A stretch of 35,479 nucleotides of DNA from positions 1 through 35,479 of the forward strand of contig UBZM01000088.1 of assembly GCA_900470095.1 (NCBI GenBank). Reading direction: 5' to 3'. Each line of letters opens with the position of its first letter. Positions within the stretch are counted from its first letter, which is position 1. Under the pieces are notes generated by a model. That model was not told the origin of the DNA, did not search any database, and was given only the letters and a program-made list of their open reading frames with translations. This DNA is from Hyphomicrobiales bacterium. Its GTDB lineage: Bacteria; Pseudomonadota; Alphaproteobacteria; Rhizobiales; Beijerinckiaceae. The translations under genes and the position numbers were made by a program. Below are positions 24,991 to 33,589 of the stretch, in pieces.

Positions 24991-25704
24991 ATGGGCAAAC
25001 TGAAGGCTCTCTTCCTGCGCGCGTGGGACCTCGCGGTCTGGTTCTGGCGGGTCATCAGCCGGCCGAGCGCCTATCTGTCCCTGGGCTTCTTGACGCTCGG
25101 CGGCTTCATCTGCGGCGTCATGTTCTGGGGAGCATTCAATACGGCGCTCGAGGTCACCAACACCGAGAAATTCTGCACCTCCTGTCACGAGATGCGTGAC
25201 AACGTCTATCAGGAGCTGACCCAGACGGTTCATTTCTCGAACCGCTCGGGCGTGCGGGCCAGTTGCCCCGATTGCCATGTCCCCCATGAGTGGACCCACA
25301 AGATCGCCCGCAAGATGCAGGCCTCAAAGGAGGTCTGGGGCAAGATCTTCGGCACGATCTCGACACGCCAGAAATTCCTCGACCACCGACTGGAGCTTGC
25401 CAAGCATGAATGGGCGCGGCTGAAGGCAAACGACTCTCTGGAATGCCGGAACTGCCATTCCACCGTCGCGATGGACTTCACCAAGCAGACGCGCCGGGCA
25501 GCCGAGATCCACAGCCGCTTCCTGATCCCGAAGGAGAAGACCTGCATCGATTGCCACAAGGGCATCGCCCATCTCCTGCCCGACATGACCGGGATCGAAC
25601 CCGGCTGGAAGGAAGCTCCCGAGCTCCAGGGCAAGGGCAGTGCCTCCTGGCATGGCCCCGAACGGGAACTGCGCGCCTATCTCGCCAGCATCGAGGCGCG
25701 CTGA
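24991..25704 (+). CDS. napC: Tetraheme quinol dehydrogenase NapC
   Basis: This is a 237-residue NapC/NirT-family protein that takes electrons from the quinol pool. The N-terminal membrane anchor (PSAYLSLGFLTLGGFICGVM plus FWGAF) tethers a periplasmic domain. It has four heme c motifs: CTSCHEM, CPDCHVPHEWTHK, CRNCHS and CIDCHKGIAHLLP. The start is 12 nt after napB, and its stop lies 6 nt from the convergent ctlX stop. It is the last gene of napEFDABC; napG, napH and napK are absent, so quinol oxidation depends on NapC alone. Confidence 0.96.
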   Translation: MGKLKALFLRAWDLAVWFWRVISRPSAYLSLGFLTLGGFICGVMFWGAFNTALEVTNTEKFCTSCHEMRDNVYQELTQTVHFSNRSGVRASCPDCHVPHEWTHKIARKMQASKEVWGKIFGTISTRQKFLDHRLELAKHEWARLKANDSLECRNCHSTVAMDFTKQTRRAAEIHSRFLIPKEKTCIDCHKGIAHLLPDMTGIEPGWKEAPELQGKGSASWHGPERELRAYLASIEAR

Positions 25705-25710
25705 GCAGGT

Positions 25711-26658
25711 TCAGGGCCCGGGTTGAAGTGCTCCGCGCGCTGCGAGATGGATGCCCGCCAGCATGCAGCGCACCGAGCCACCGGCGAGTTCGATGGTCGG
25801 CACGTCGAGCGGCAGCAGGGTCGCAAACCCTTCAAGCGTCGCACGTTGCTCCGGGCGAAGAGCCTGCAAGGCACGTGAGGACAGCGCGACGACGCGACCG
25901 TTGCTGCCCTGCAGCTCGATTGCATTGCCGGCGAACGCGTTGACCTGCCCGTGGTCGAGATCGATGACGATGCGCCCCTGGGCCAGCCGCTCCGCAATCT
26001 CGTTGCGGCGCGCGGCATCGCGAATGGTCGCCAGTCCGATCAGGCAGAAATCCGTGCCGACGCACATCAGGACATTGGTGTGATAGATCGCCCGGCCCGC
26101 CGCATCGACCGCATCGAAGACCACCGGCTCGAAATTGAAATGCGTGCAGAAGCGCTCCAGCGCCACCTCGTTGGTGCGGTTCGAACGCGCGGCGTAGGCG
26201 ACACGCTCGATATGATCCAGCACCATCGCGCCGGTGCCTTCGAGATAGACCCCGTCCTGCTCCAGCCCGGAATAGTCGATCACATCCTGGACGCGATAGC
26301 GATGCTTCAGCATCTCGATGACGTCGCGCCGCCGCTCCTTGCGCCGGCTCGGCGAGAACATCGGATAGAGCGCGACATGGCCGCCGGAATGGGTCGAGAA
26401 CCAGTTGTTCGGGAAGACGGAATCGGGCGTCGCATTGCCCTCGTCCTCGAAGAGATGCACGGCGATGCCAGCTTCCTCCAGCCGCGCCGCAGCACGCGTC
26501 ACTTCACGATGCGCTTCGGCGGCGATGGCGGCGGCGCTGCGCGCGGCATCGGTGCCCTGAAAGAGATTATCGGCGGCCGTCGCCGGGTTCGGGCTGAAGT
26601 GATGCGGACGGATCATCACGACGCTGCGCGGCGCCTGGACGGAAAGCTTTTGCATCAT
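25711..26658 (-). CDS. ctlX: Citrulline utilization hydrolase CtlX
   Basis: This is a 315-residue enzyme of the guanidino-group-modifying (amidinotransferase) superfamily. The N-terminal QAPRSVVMIRPHHFSPNPAT, DSVFPNNWFSTHSGGHVALY and PMFSPSRRKERR match the CtlX branch, and HTNVLMCVG holds the catalytic His. The nucleophile is the Cys in GGSVRCMLAGIHL (residue 298). CtlX is linked to citrulline use, releasing ornithine. The ATG at 26658 overlaps the ornithine cyclodeaminase stop as ATGA; an ATG at 26655 is next to it. The pairing with ornithine cyclodeaminase gives a citrulline-ornithine-proline route. Confidence 0.9.
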   Translation of the reverse strand: MMQKLSVQAPRSVVMIRPHHFSPNPATAADNLFQGTDAARSAAAIAAEAHREVTRAAARLEEAGIAVHLFEDEGNATPDSVFPNNWFSTHSGGHVALYPMFSPSRRKERRRDVIEMLKHRYRVQDVIDYSGLEQDGVYLEGTGAMVLDHIERVAYAARSNRTNEVALERFCTHFNFEPVVFDAVDAAGRAIYHTNVLMCVGTDFCLIGLATIRDAARRNEIAERLAQGRIVIDLDHGQVNAFAGNAIELQGSNGRVVALSSRALQALRPEQRATLEGFATLLPLDVPTIELAGGSVRCMLAGIHLAARGALQPGP

Positions 26659-27704
26659 CGCGCCCCGAGAACGGCACGAGGAGCAGCAGTCGGCGCGCTC
26701 AGCAGGCCGAACAGGTTGCGCGGATCTTCCGGCTCGGTGAGGAGGTCGATCTCGTCATAATAGTCGGTGCCCTCGACCTGATCGCGCAGATAGCGCAGGG
26801 CCGAAAAATCCTCCGTGGCGAAGCCGACGGAATCGAAGATGGTGATCTGGTCCTCGGTGCGGCGCCCCTTGGTCTCGCCGACGATCACGCGCCAGAGCTC
26901 CGTGACCGGGAAATCCGGCTCCATCTGCTGGATCTCGCCTTCGATCCGGGTCTGCTCTGGAAATTCGACGAAGACATCGGCGCGCAGCAGGATGTCGCGC
27001 TGCAGCTCGGTCTTGCCCGGGCAATCGCCGCCGACGGCGTTGATATGCACGCCGGCACCGACCATGTTGTCGGAGAGGATCGTCGCCTTGAGCTTGTCGG
27101 CCGTGACGGTGGTGATGATATCGGCGCCAAGCACGGCCGCTTCGGCGCTGCTCGCCACCTCGATCTCAAGCCCGTGCGCCGCGAGATTGGCCTTGAATTT
27201 CGCGGTCGCAGCCGGATCGATATCATAGACCTGCAATCGCCGGATGCCGTTCAGCGCCTTGAAGGCCAGCGCCTGGAACTCCGACTGCGAGCCGAGGCCG
27301 ATGATCGCCATCACCGCGGCATCCTCACGGGCGAGATAGCGCGCGGCGACGGCCGAGGTCGCGGCGGTCCGCAGCGCCGTGGTGATCGTCATTTCGGAGA
27401 GAAGGCGCGGATATCCGGTTTCGACATCGGAGAGGACGCCGAAGGCCGTCACCGTCTGCAGGCCGGTGCGCGTGTTTTTGGGATGTCCGTTGACATATTT
27501 GAAGCCGTAGAGCTCGCCATCGCTGGTCGGCATCAGCTCGATCACGCCGTCGGCAGAATGGCTGGCGACGCGCGGCGCCTTCTCGAAGAGGGACCAGCGC
27601 CGAAAATCCTCCTCGATGTAGCCCGCAAGGCCAATCAGATAAGGCTCGATGCCGATGGCCGCGATCAGCCGAACCATGTTCTCTACGCCTACATACTGAA
27701 CCAT
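26655..27704 (-). CDS. Ornithine cyclodeaminase
   Basis: This is a 349-residue NAD+-dependent enzyme of the OCD/mu-crystallin family, converting L-ornithine to L-proline and ammonia. The Rossmann motif is AIIGLGSQSEFQALAF. VGGDCPGKTELQRDIL holds the catalytic Asp of true OCDs, and GFKYVNGHPKNTRTGLQTVT is substrate-binding. The ATG at 27704 follows a strong AGGAGGG SD; upstream in-frame codons overlap the operator region. It is first in the operon, coupled to ctlX by a 4-nt overlap, and divergent from an Lrp/AsnC gene that probably controls it in response to an amino acid. Confidence 0.94.
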   Translation of the reverse strand: MVQYVGVENMVRLIAAIGIEPYLIGLAGYIEEDFRRWSLFEKAPRVASHSADGVIELMPTSDGELYGFKYVNGHPKNTRTGLQTVTAFGVLSDVETGYPRLLSEMTITTALRTAATSAVAARYLAREDAAVMAIIGLGSQSEFQALAFKALNGIRRLQVYDIDPAATAKFKANLAAHGLEIEVASSAEAAVLGADIITTVTADKLKATILSDNMVGAGVHINAVGGDCPGKTELQRDILLRADVFVEFPEQTRIEGEIQQMEPDFPVTELWRVIVGETKGRRTEDQITIFDSVGFATEDFSALRYLRDQVEGTDYYDEIDLLTEPEDPRNLFGLLSAPTAAPRAVLGAR

Positions 27705-27759
27705 TGGTCGGCCCTCCTGCGATACTTTCTGGGATGGAGGGCATTCTAGCCAATGCAAT

Positions 27760-27797
27760 TTGCACACTGAATTGCGAACAAGTTCAGATTTGTGCAA
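27760..27797. promoter_or_regulatory. Nested palindromes, probable Lrp/AsnC operator
   Basis: The AT-rich spacer between the divergent genes holds TTGCACA (27760-27766) and TGTGCAA (27791-27797), perfect 7-bp arms. Inside them are CTGAA (27767-27771) and TTCAG (27783-27787). The two dyads have nearly the same centre (27777-27778). This double symmetry and the AT-rich centre fit binding of an Lrp-type dimer or octamer. Confidence 0.65.
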
Positions 27798-27837
27798 TTA
27801 GCTGATCAAATCGCTCACTTCGAATAGACAGATTGCC

Positions 27838-28263
27838 ATGCATATCTTCGACGAGCTCGATCACCGCCTGATCGCAGCGCTACGAGAGGACGGGCGCGCC
27901 CCGATCTCGAAGCTCGCGACCATTCTCGGCGTCTCGCGCGCAACGGTGCAGACCCGGCTCGACCGGCTGATCGAGTCGGGTGCTGTGCTTGGGTTCACCG
28001 TGCGCTCCCGGCAGGACTATGACGACAAGGCCATTCGGGCGATCATGATGATCGAGGTCACCGGCCGTTCGACGACCGCGGTGATCAGGCAGATGCGCGG
28101 CTTGCCGGAACTGCATTCGCTGCACACCACCAATGGAACCTGGGACCTGATCGCGGAGATCCGCGCCTCCAGCCTCAGCGATTTCGATCGCGTGCTGCGG
28201 GAAGTCCGCACCATCGACGGTATTCTCAACAGTGAAACCAGCATTCTGCTCAGCTCGGTATAG
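27838..28263 (+). CDS. Lrp/AsnC-family regulator of the citrulline/ornithine genes
   Basis: This is a 141-residue protein. The helix-turn-helix domain runs from ELDHRLIAALREDGRAPISK to ILGVSRATVQTRLDRLIESG. The RAM sensor domain follows (AIRAIMMIEVTGRSTTAVIR, TTNGTWDLIAEIRASSLSDF). It is short but complete for this family. It is divergent from the ornithine cyclodeaminase-ctlX operon with nested palindromes in between. Ornithine or citrulline is the likely effector by position, which is inference. Confidence 0.93.
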   Translation: MHIFDELDHRLIAALREDGRAPISKLATILGVSRATVQTRLDRLIESGAVLGFTVRSRQDYDDKAIRAIMMIEVTGRSTTAVIRQMRGLPELHSLHTTNGTWDLIAEIRASSLSDFDRVLREVRTIDGILNSETSILLSSV

Positions 28264-28457
28264 CCGACGGGAAGCGCTCTCTGCGCAGCAAGGAGGGCAG
28301 GTGTCTTCGCGCCAAACCGACACCCTTCCATCAAGGTCCTTCCCGCGCGACAGCAGCGCGGCCACTAGCGGCCGCGGCCCAGTACGACGCAGCGCGCGAG
28401 CCGGCAGAGAAGAACACGGCAGGTTGGGATTGCCGGGCTCTGCTGTTGCCAAGGCCT

Positions 28458-29927
28458 TCAGCCGTGGCGCGGGCCGTCGCGCCGCGCCGGTCTGATGAAG
28501 CTGCGATAGCCTTCGTTGCCGAGCAGCAGGCTTCGCCCCAGGCCGGCGAGAAAATCGACATCGCCGGATTTCAGGCTGAGGGTGTTGTGCAGTTGGAGAA
28601 TGCGTGCCTTTTCCACCTGCCCGCTGACATCCGCGAGGGACAACCGCACCACGCTGACATCGAGCCTTCCGCACCCGGCCTGCGCGCCTGCGGCGCCGCA
28701 GCGCCAGCGAACCAGCCGGTCACGCCAATGCGCCGCCTCCCCTTCCAGCGCGTCAAGGCTCATCCGGCTGGCGCTATCGATCATCGCATCGGCAGCTGCA
28801 ACGATCGCCGACGGTGCTGTGGGCCCCTCGACCGCGCTGGACATCTCGCCACCGACACGCGTGGAGGCGTCGGCCACGATGATGATCAGGCGCTCCAGAT
28901 GCCGCGCGGCAGCGATGCCCAAAGGTTCCGGCGCAGTCTGCCTGAGCGACCTGATGAGATTTCGCACCGCAAGATTGTCGACGAGGCCGCCGTCTAGCAG
29001 CTTGAGATAGCGGAGATCCGGCGCACTGGCGTATCGCGCCTGGGACTCCGCAACATGCCTGTCGAACTGGGAGCTCCCGGCAGGAAGGCGGACCGCGGCC
29101 GGCGCATTTCGGGCAACGGGACAGTCCCCAGTGAAATTCTGCAGGACGACCGGAGCGAAAGCGACCGGCACCGCGGACGAGGCCGCGACCGCGTGCGCCA
29201 GGGGGAAGCTGTCATAGTCGCTGCAGATCGAGCGGAAGCTCGCCCGATCGAACGGGAACGGCGCCCGGTTGTAGAGATCCGTCGCGTGCAGCAGCAGCCT
29301 TGGTCGTCCGCGTTGACCGAGATCGCCCAACGTCGCGCCGCCATACAGGCTGGCATCCAGCCAGGCCGCAAGACCGGAGAGATCATTGACGCCACCATGA
29401 TAGGCGCGCAGCAGGTTCTCGGGCGTATAGGCCATGCGCAGCGACGCTTCTGCGTCCTGGTCGAGAAAGGCGCGGCGGAACTCCGGTAAGGCTCGCGGCC
29501 CGTGCAGGGCCAGATGGGCAGCAAGAATGGCCCCACCGGAGACACCGGCGACCACGCCAATATCGTCGACAAGCCTGCGCGTCTCATCGCCCGGAGACGG
29601 CTGTTCGGCCAATGCCGACAGCACGCCATATCCGAAGGCCGCGGACCGCGCTCCTCCGCCCGAGAATGCGAGGATCACGCCGGTGCGTGCCGGAACTCCC
29701 GCGGACAGCCGCATTGCGGGAGCGGGATCATGCATCAGGGGCGCGTTCGAGGGCAGATTGGCGGGCGCCGCGCACGCAGCAGTCCAGAGCGCAAGCATCG
29801 CCGTCATCAAGAGGGAGCGCCGCGCTCTGGCGACACGCCCGAAGCGAGCAGCAACAGTCAGTAAACAGGCTTTCAACGATGCCGGCCTTCTCAGCCGCGA
29901 CACCATCTCCGCACGATGCGTGACCAT
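28458..29927 (-). CDS. Patatin-like phospholipase, predicted lipoprotein
   Basis: This is a protein of 489 residues from ATG 29927; the ATG at 29906 and one at 29807 are alternatives. After a long basic stretch comes a hydrophobic segment ending in ALWTAAC, a lipobox with Cys52, so the protein is probably lipid-anchored in an envelope membrane. The patatin domain has the oxyanion loop FSGGGARSAAFGYG (89-102), the nucleophile Ser130 in GVSGGAILAA and the catalytic Asp in KLLDGGLVDNLAV. It should hydrolyse acyl lipids. It starts 31 nt after the histidine kinase stop on the same strand and may share its transcript. No SD is obvious at 29927. Confidence 0.88.
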   Translation of the reverse strand: MVTHRAEMVSRLRRPASLKACLLTVAARFGRVARARRSLLMTAMLALWTAACAAPANLPSNAPLMHDPAPAMRLSAGVPARTGVILAFSGGGARSAAFGYGVLSALAEQPSPGDETRRLVDDIGVVAGVSGGAILAAHLALHGPRALPEFRRAFLDQDAEASLRMAYTPENLLRAYHGGVNDLSGLAAWLDASLYGGATLGDLGQRGRPRLLLHATDLYNRAPFPFDRASFRSICSDYDSFPLAHAVAASSAVPVAFAPVVLQNFTGDCPVARNAPAAVRLPAGSSQFDRHVAESQARYASAPDLRYLKLLDGGLVDNLAVRNLIRSLRQTAPEPLGIAAARHLERLIIIVADASTRVGGEMSSAVEGPTAPSAIVAAADAMIDSASRMSLDALEGEAAHWRDRLVRWRCGAAGAQAGCGRLDVSVVRLSLADVSGQVEKARILQLHNTLSLKSGDVDFLAGLGRSLLLGNEGYRSFIRPARRDGPRHG

Positions 29928-29958
29928 TCGCTGGCCAGCGACATCTCGCCCGTGTGGG

Positions 29959-31353
29959 TTATGTCAGCATTATGCCCTGACAGGAGGGCTCAACCGCCGG
30001 CGGCGGTAATGTAATCCGAAAGCGCGCGCCCGACGCCGCCGGGTCGAGGGCGGTGATCTGACCGGAATGGCGCCGAACGATTTCCTGGACGAGGTGCAGC
30101 CCCAACCCCGCTCCCCGCTCGCGCGGCGCCAGGCGGCAGAACGGCTCGAAAATGCGGTCGCGCTGATCGACCGGCACGCCAGGCCCCTCGTCGGCGACCT
30201 CGATCGTCCGCTCGCGCCCGACAGCGATCGTGATCGTGCCGCGGCGTCCGCCGTGCTGGATTGCGTTCTGCACGAGGTTGGCCAGCGCCCGTTCAAGCGC
30301 GGACTGGTCGCCCCATACTGCAACCTGGTCGGCCTCAGCCTCGAAGGCCACCTGATAGCCTGAGGCGATCGCCAGCGGCGCGAGATCGGCGGCGACACGC
30401 CGGCCGATCGTCACGATATCGATCCCGGCAAAATCCTTGGTGCTGTGATCGATCCGTTGAAGGTCGAGCAACTGCTCCGCCATGACGGCAAGCCGTGCCA
30501 CGTCTTCGTAAAGCCGCGCCCGCTGAGCCGTGTCAGGCAGGATATCGAGCCGCGTCTGCAAGATCGCGATCGGCGTCCGCAGCTCATGCGCAGCGTCACC
30601 GAGAAAGCGCTTGTGCCGCGCGTGGCCTTCGTCGAGCCTCTGCAGGGCGCGGTTGACTGCAGCGACGACCGGGGTCAATTCGCTCGGGGTCGCATCGGTC
30701 GGCAGGCGTTCGCCGTGCCGTTCGATGTCGATCCGCTCGGCCTGCTCCGCCACTTTTCCAAGGCCGGCAAGCGCCCTGCGCACGACGATGGGCGTTGCAA
30801 TGATCGTCGCCAGGCCCATGACCACAAGGGCTGGAAGAACGAAGCTCATGAAGACGATCAGGAGCCCCTGAACAAGCCAGCTCAGCGGCGCCTCTGCCCC
30901 CGGCCCGGTTGCAATCTGGATCTTCCCCGCGGCGCCATCGACCCAGCGGATCAGTGCATTCGTGCGCGGGGGATCGCCAAGATTCCAACCCAGCCTCGCA
31001 ACCCCGACATCGTCGAGCGCGTCGCCGATGCGTGCGAAATGGGGCGGCGGAGCTCCCTCGGTCAGCGTATGGCCAAGCCGGTCACGCACGATGAACCAGA
31101 GATCGGGAACATCCGACCGCAGCTTCGCCAGCGCAGGCGTCGTTTGCAGGACAAGCTTGCCGGCAGGATCGCGCGTGACCGCGCTCTTCAGCACATCGAC
31201 CGTCACATCCTCGGATTCGAAATTGAACAGATGGCCGCCGAGGTAGAGCGCACCGATAACCAGGACGACGAGCAGCGAGAGTGTCGCGGCCTGCAGCGCG
31301 AGCAGGCGCCGGACGAGCCGCCATTTCAGCGAATGCGCGCGCGGCCAGGTCAT
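29959..31353 (-). CDS. Two-component sensor histidine kinase
   Basis: This is a 464-residue inner-membrane kinase. TM1 is LLALQAATLSLLVVLVIGAL (about 17-36), a periplasmic sensor of about 120 residues follows, TM2 is around 159-182 (LLIVFMSFVLPALVVMGLAT), then a HAMP-like linker. The phosphorylated His256 lies in DAAHELRTPIAIL. ATPase boxes follow: N (NLVQNAIQHGG), G1 (ADEGPGVP), F (RIFEPFCRL) and G2 (GAGLGLHLV). Its start overlaps the response-regulator stop by 4 nt (ATGA). The layout recalls QseC/PmrB-type kinases. The signal is unknown; no metal- or citrate-binding motif stands out in the sensor. Confidence 0.94.
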   Translation of the reverse strand: MTWPRAHSLKWRLVRRLLALQAATLSLLVVLVIGALYLGGHLFNFESEDVTVDVLKSAVTRDPAGKLVLQTTPALAKLRSDVPDLWFIVRDRLGHTLTEGAPPPHFARIGDALDDVGVARLGWNLGDPPRTNALIRWVDGAAGKIQIATGPGAEAPLSWLVQGLLIVFMSFVLPALVVMGLATIIATPIVVRRALAGLGKVAEQAERIDIERHGERLPTDATPSELTPVVAAVNRALQRLDEGHARHKRFLGDAAHELRTPIAILQTRLDILPDTAQRARLYEDVARLAVMAEQLLDLQRIDHSTKDFAGIDIVTIGRRVAADLAPLAIASGYQVAFEAEADQVAVWGDQSALERALANLVQNAIQHGGRRGTITIAVGRERTIEVADEGPGVPVDQRDRIFEPFCRLAPRERGAGLGLHLVQEIVRRHSGQITALDPAASGARFRITLPPPAVEPSCQGIMLT

Positions 31354-32024
31354 GCCGCGTGTTTGAGGAGATAACCGACGCCGCGAATTCCGTGGATCTC
31401 GAGGCCGGCCCCCGCCTTCGTCAGCTTCCGACGCAGGTTCGACACATGCATGTCGAGCGCATTCGATTGGATTTCGTCATCGAAGCCGTAGACCGCCTCC
31501 TCCAGCGCGGCACGCTGCACCGTGCGCCCATGTCGGCGCAGAAGAGCCTCCAGCACCAGCAGCTCCCGGCGCGGCAAATCGAGCCCAACACCATCAATGG
31601 TCGCGCAGCGATCATGCCAATCATAGTCGAGGCGCCCCGCCCGGATTCGATCGGGAGCCATCACCGCCGCACGGCGGAGCACGGCTCGCAGCCGCGCCAA
31701 CAGCTCGTCGATCGCAAACGGCTTGGCGAGATAGTCATCGGCTCCGGTATCCAGGCCCTTGACCCGGTCCCCCAGCTCGCCCCGCGCGGTCAGCACTATC
31801 ACCGGCGCGATCTGCTTACAGGCACGAAGCCTCGGGATCAGCGTCAGGCCATCGCCGTCCGGCAATTGCCGGTCGAGCAGAATTGCGCAGTGCGCCGCAG
31901 TCGCGATCGCCTCCTCCCCTTCCGCCAGCGTGGTGACGTGGTCGACGACCATGTCGTGCTGGGCCAGGGCCGCGCGAAGCGCCGCCGCCATTTCCGGCTC
32001 GTCTTCCACCAGGAGAATGCGCAT
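31350..32024 (-). CDS. OmpR-family response regulator
   Basis: This is a 224-residue protein. The receiver domain has the acidic pocket LLVEDEP, the phospho-acceptor Asp51 in AILLDRQLPDGDG, and the Lys101 in YLAKPFAID. The C-terminal winged helix is PRRELLVLEALLRRHGRTVQ to NALDMHVSNLRRKLTKAGAG. The ATG at 32024 begins MRILLVEDEP as in relatives; no strong SD is present. It is the first gene, coupled to its kinase by the ATGA overlap, and is probably autoregulated. Targets might include the patatin gene downstream of the kinase. Confidence 0.95.
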   Translation of the reverse strand: MRILLVEDEPEMAAALRAALAQHDMVVDHVTTLAEGEEAIATAAHCAILLDRQLPDGDGLTLIPRLRACKQIAPVIVLTARGELGDRVKGLDTGADDYLAKPFAIDELLARLRAVLRRAAVMAPDRIRAGRLDYDWHDRCATIDGVGLDLPRRELLVLEALLRRHGRTVQRAALEEAVYGFDDEIQSNALDMHVSNLRRKLTKAGAGLEIHGIRGVGYLLKHAA

Positions 32025-32197
32025 GGCTAGGACGGTCTCGCTTTGACTCAACCGCTCCTGACGCAGCAACATTGCCGCGAGATTGCGCGAATTCGAAGCC
32101 CTTCGAAGAGAGGGTGCTTGCCAGGTTCCGGCGAGGCGATCTGGTTAGTCCGGCCGCCTGGATCGTGGCGATACCTACGTCCTTCCGGGGTAGCAGA

Positions 32198-33127
32198 TCA
32201 TGGCGTCACCCCCGCCCGGTGGGCGGCTGCTTCGCCGCATATCCAGGCCCGAAAGGCCGCGATGGCCGGCCTTTCGGCGGAGACCTCAGGGCAGACCAGA
32301 TAATACTGATGCGGCCCTCTGACCTGATGCGGGAAGGGCCGGACGAGGCGACCCGCGTCAAGATAGTCCCCGATCAGGACATTGGTGGCCAGCGCTATTC
32401 CCTGGCCCGAGGCGGCCGCCTGCAAGGCTAGGAACATATGCGAGAAGCGAGGCCCTCGCGTCGCGTCGATGTCTTGCAACCCGACTGCGGCCAGCCAGCG
32501 CGGCCAGGTGACATAATCGAGTATTCCCTCCGGATTCTCATGCAGCAGGGTGTGATGGCGCAAATCCGCGGGCTCGCGCAGGGGCCGTTCGGGATCACCG
32601 AGAAGAGTGGTGCTGCAAACGGGAAAGAAATTCTCCTCCATCAACAGGTCCGAGCGCAGTCCGGGGTAGATACCGCGGCCGGAGCGGATCGCCACGTCGA
32701 TATCCTCGCCTTCAAAATCGGTCAGACTCGTCGAGATCGACACACGCACCTCGAGATCGGGGTGGCGTTCCTTCAACGAACCGAGGCGGGGGATCAGCCA
32801 GCTCAAGGCGAAGCTCGGCAAGGTGCTGACGGTCAGAATGTTGGGCGCACCGGGCCGCAAAGCGCGCGCCGTAGCCTCGTTGAGTTGATCGAGCAGCAGC
32901 GAAACGGTCGCGGCGTAGCGTTCCCCGACAGCCGTCAGGGCGACGCCCTTGCTCGGCAGGCGCGTAAAGAGAGGGCGGCGCAGCCAGGTTTCAAGCGATC
33001 TCACCTGCTGGCCGACCGCACTGGCGGTGACGGCGAGTTCGTCCCCAGCCTTCTCGAAGTTGAGGTGCCGGGCTGCGGCCTCGAAAGCGCGCAAAGAGGT
33101 CAAGGGCGGAAGGTGGCGACGCGTCAT
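32198..33127 (-). CDS. LysR-family regulator (GcvA-like)
   Basis: This is a 309-residue protein from ATG 33127. The N-terminal helix-turn-helix (PPLTSLRAFEAAARHLNFEK, AVTASAVGQQVRSLETWL) followed by RRPLFTRLPSKGVALTAVGE is typical of GcvA-type LysR regulators. The substrate-binding domain contains LTVSTLPSFALSWLIPRLGS and GEDIDVAIRSGRGIYPGLRS. The upstream in-frame ATG at 33190 would add 21 poorly conserved residues, so it was not used. It is divergent from the DUF1127 gene across 105 nt, which makes that gene a candidate target. The effector is unknown. Confidence 0.9.
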   Translation of the reverse strand: MTRRHLPPLTSLRAFEAAARHLNFEKAGDELAVTASAVGQQVRSLETWLRRPLFTRLPSKGVALTAVGERYAATVSLLLDQLNEATARALRPGAPNILTVSTLPSFALSWLIPRLGSLKERHPDLEVRVSISTSLTDFEGEDIDVAIRSGRGIYPGLRSDLLMEENFFPVCSTTLLGDPERPLREPADLRHHTLLHENPEGILDYVTWPRWLAAVGLQDIDATRGPRFSHMFLALQAAASGQGIALATNVLIGDYLDAGRLVRPFPHQVRGPHQYYLVCPEVSAERPAIAAFRAWICGEAAAHRAGVTP

Positions 33128-33232
33128 GGATAAGCGAAGAAAACCTTGGGCTGAAGCCAAGAAGTTCGCATTTGCTTGGAACCCAGGCAAGGAGCAGATT
33201 TGCTAGCGAAACATGGGACAAGGGAGGCCGTC

Positions 33233-33448
33233 ATGTCGACCAGGCCAGCCATAGAAAACCTTCTGCCACTCCCTGCCGCGCCGTCAATTCACGGCCTGTC
33301 GCGCCTGCTGCTCCGCCTCGAAACCTGGCTTAGCGCCAAAGCCAGCGCACGCGCGCTCTACCGCATGGATGACCGTGCCTTGTCAGATATCGCGCTCTCC
33401 CGCAGCGACGTGGAACGCGTCAACGCCACGGTCCGACTGCCAGATTGA
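33233..33448 (+). CDS. DUF1127 small protein
   Basis: This is a 71-residue protein. GGGAGG stands 6 nt before the ATG and sets the start. The C-terminal helix LYRMDDRALSDIALSRSDVE is the DUF1127 (YjiS-like) core, preceded by an amphipathic helix LSRLLLRLETWLSAKASARA. Arginine and leucine are frequent. In alphaproteobacteria DUF1127 proteins are small RNA-binding or stress-related factors acting in the cytoplasm. It is not clear whether the divergent LysR gene controls it. Confidence 0.88.
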   Translation: MSTRPAIENLLPLPAAPSIHGLSRLLLRLETWLSAKASARALYRMDDRALSDIALSRSDVERVNATVRLPD

Positions 33449-33589
33449 CGGCCTCGCCGCCAGAGTGCCGGGATTCTGGAGGACGCACCGGCGATCGGGT
33501 CTTTGCGCCGCTTGATCGTGCATTCGCGCGGTGTGAGGTCCGTATTGGGGTTGGCCCCGTCGGAACCGAGGAGCGCGCCCTTTTGATCC

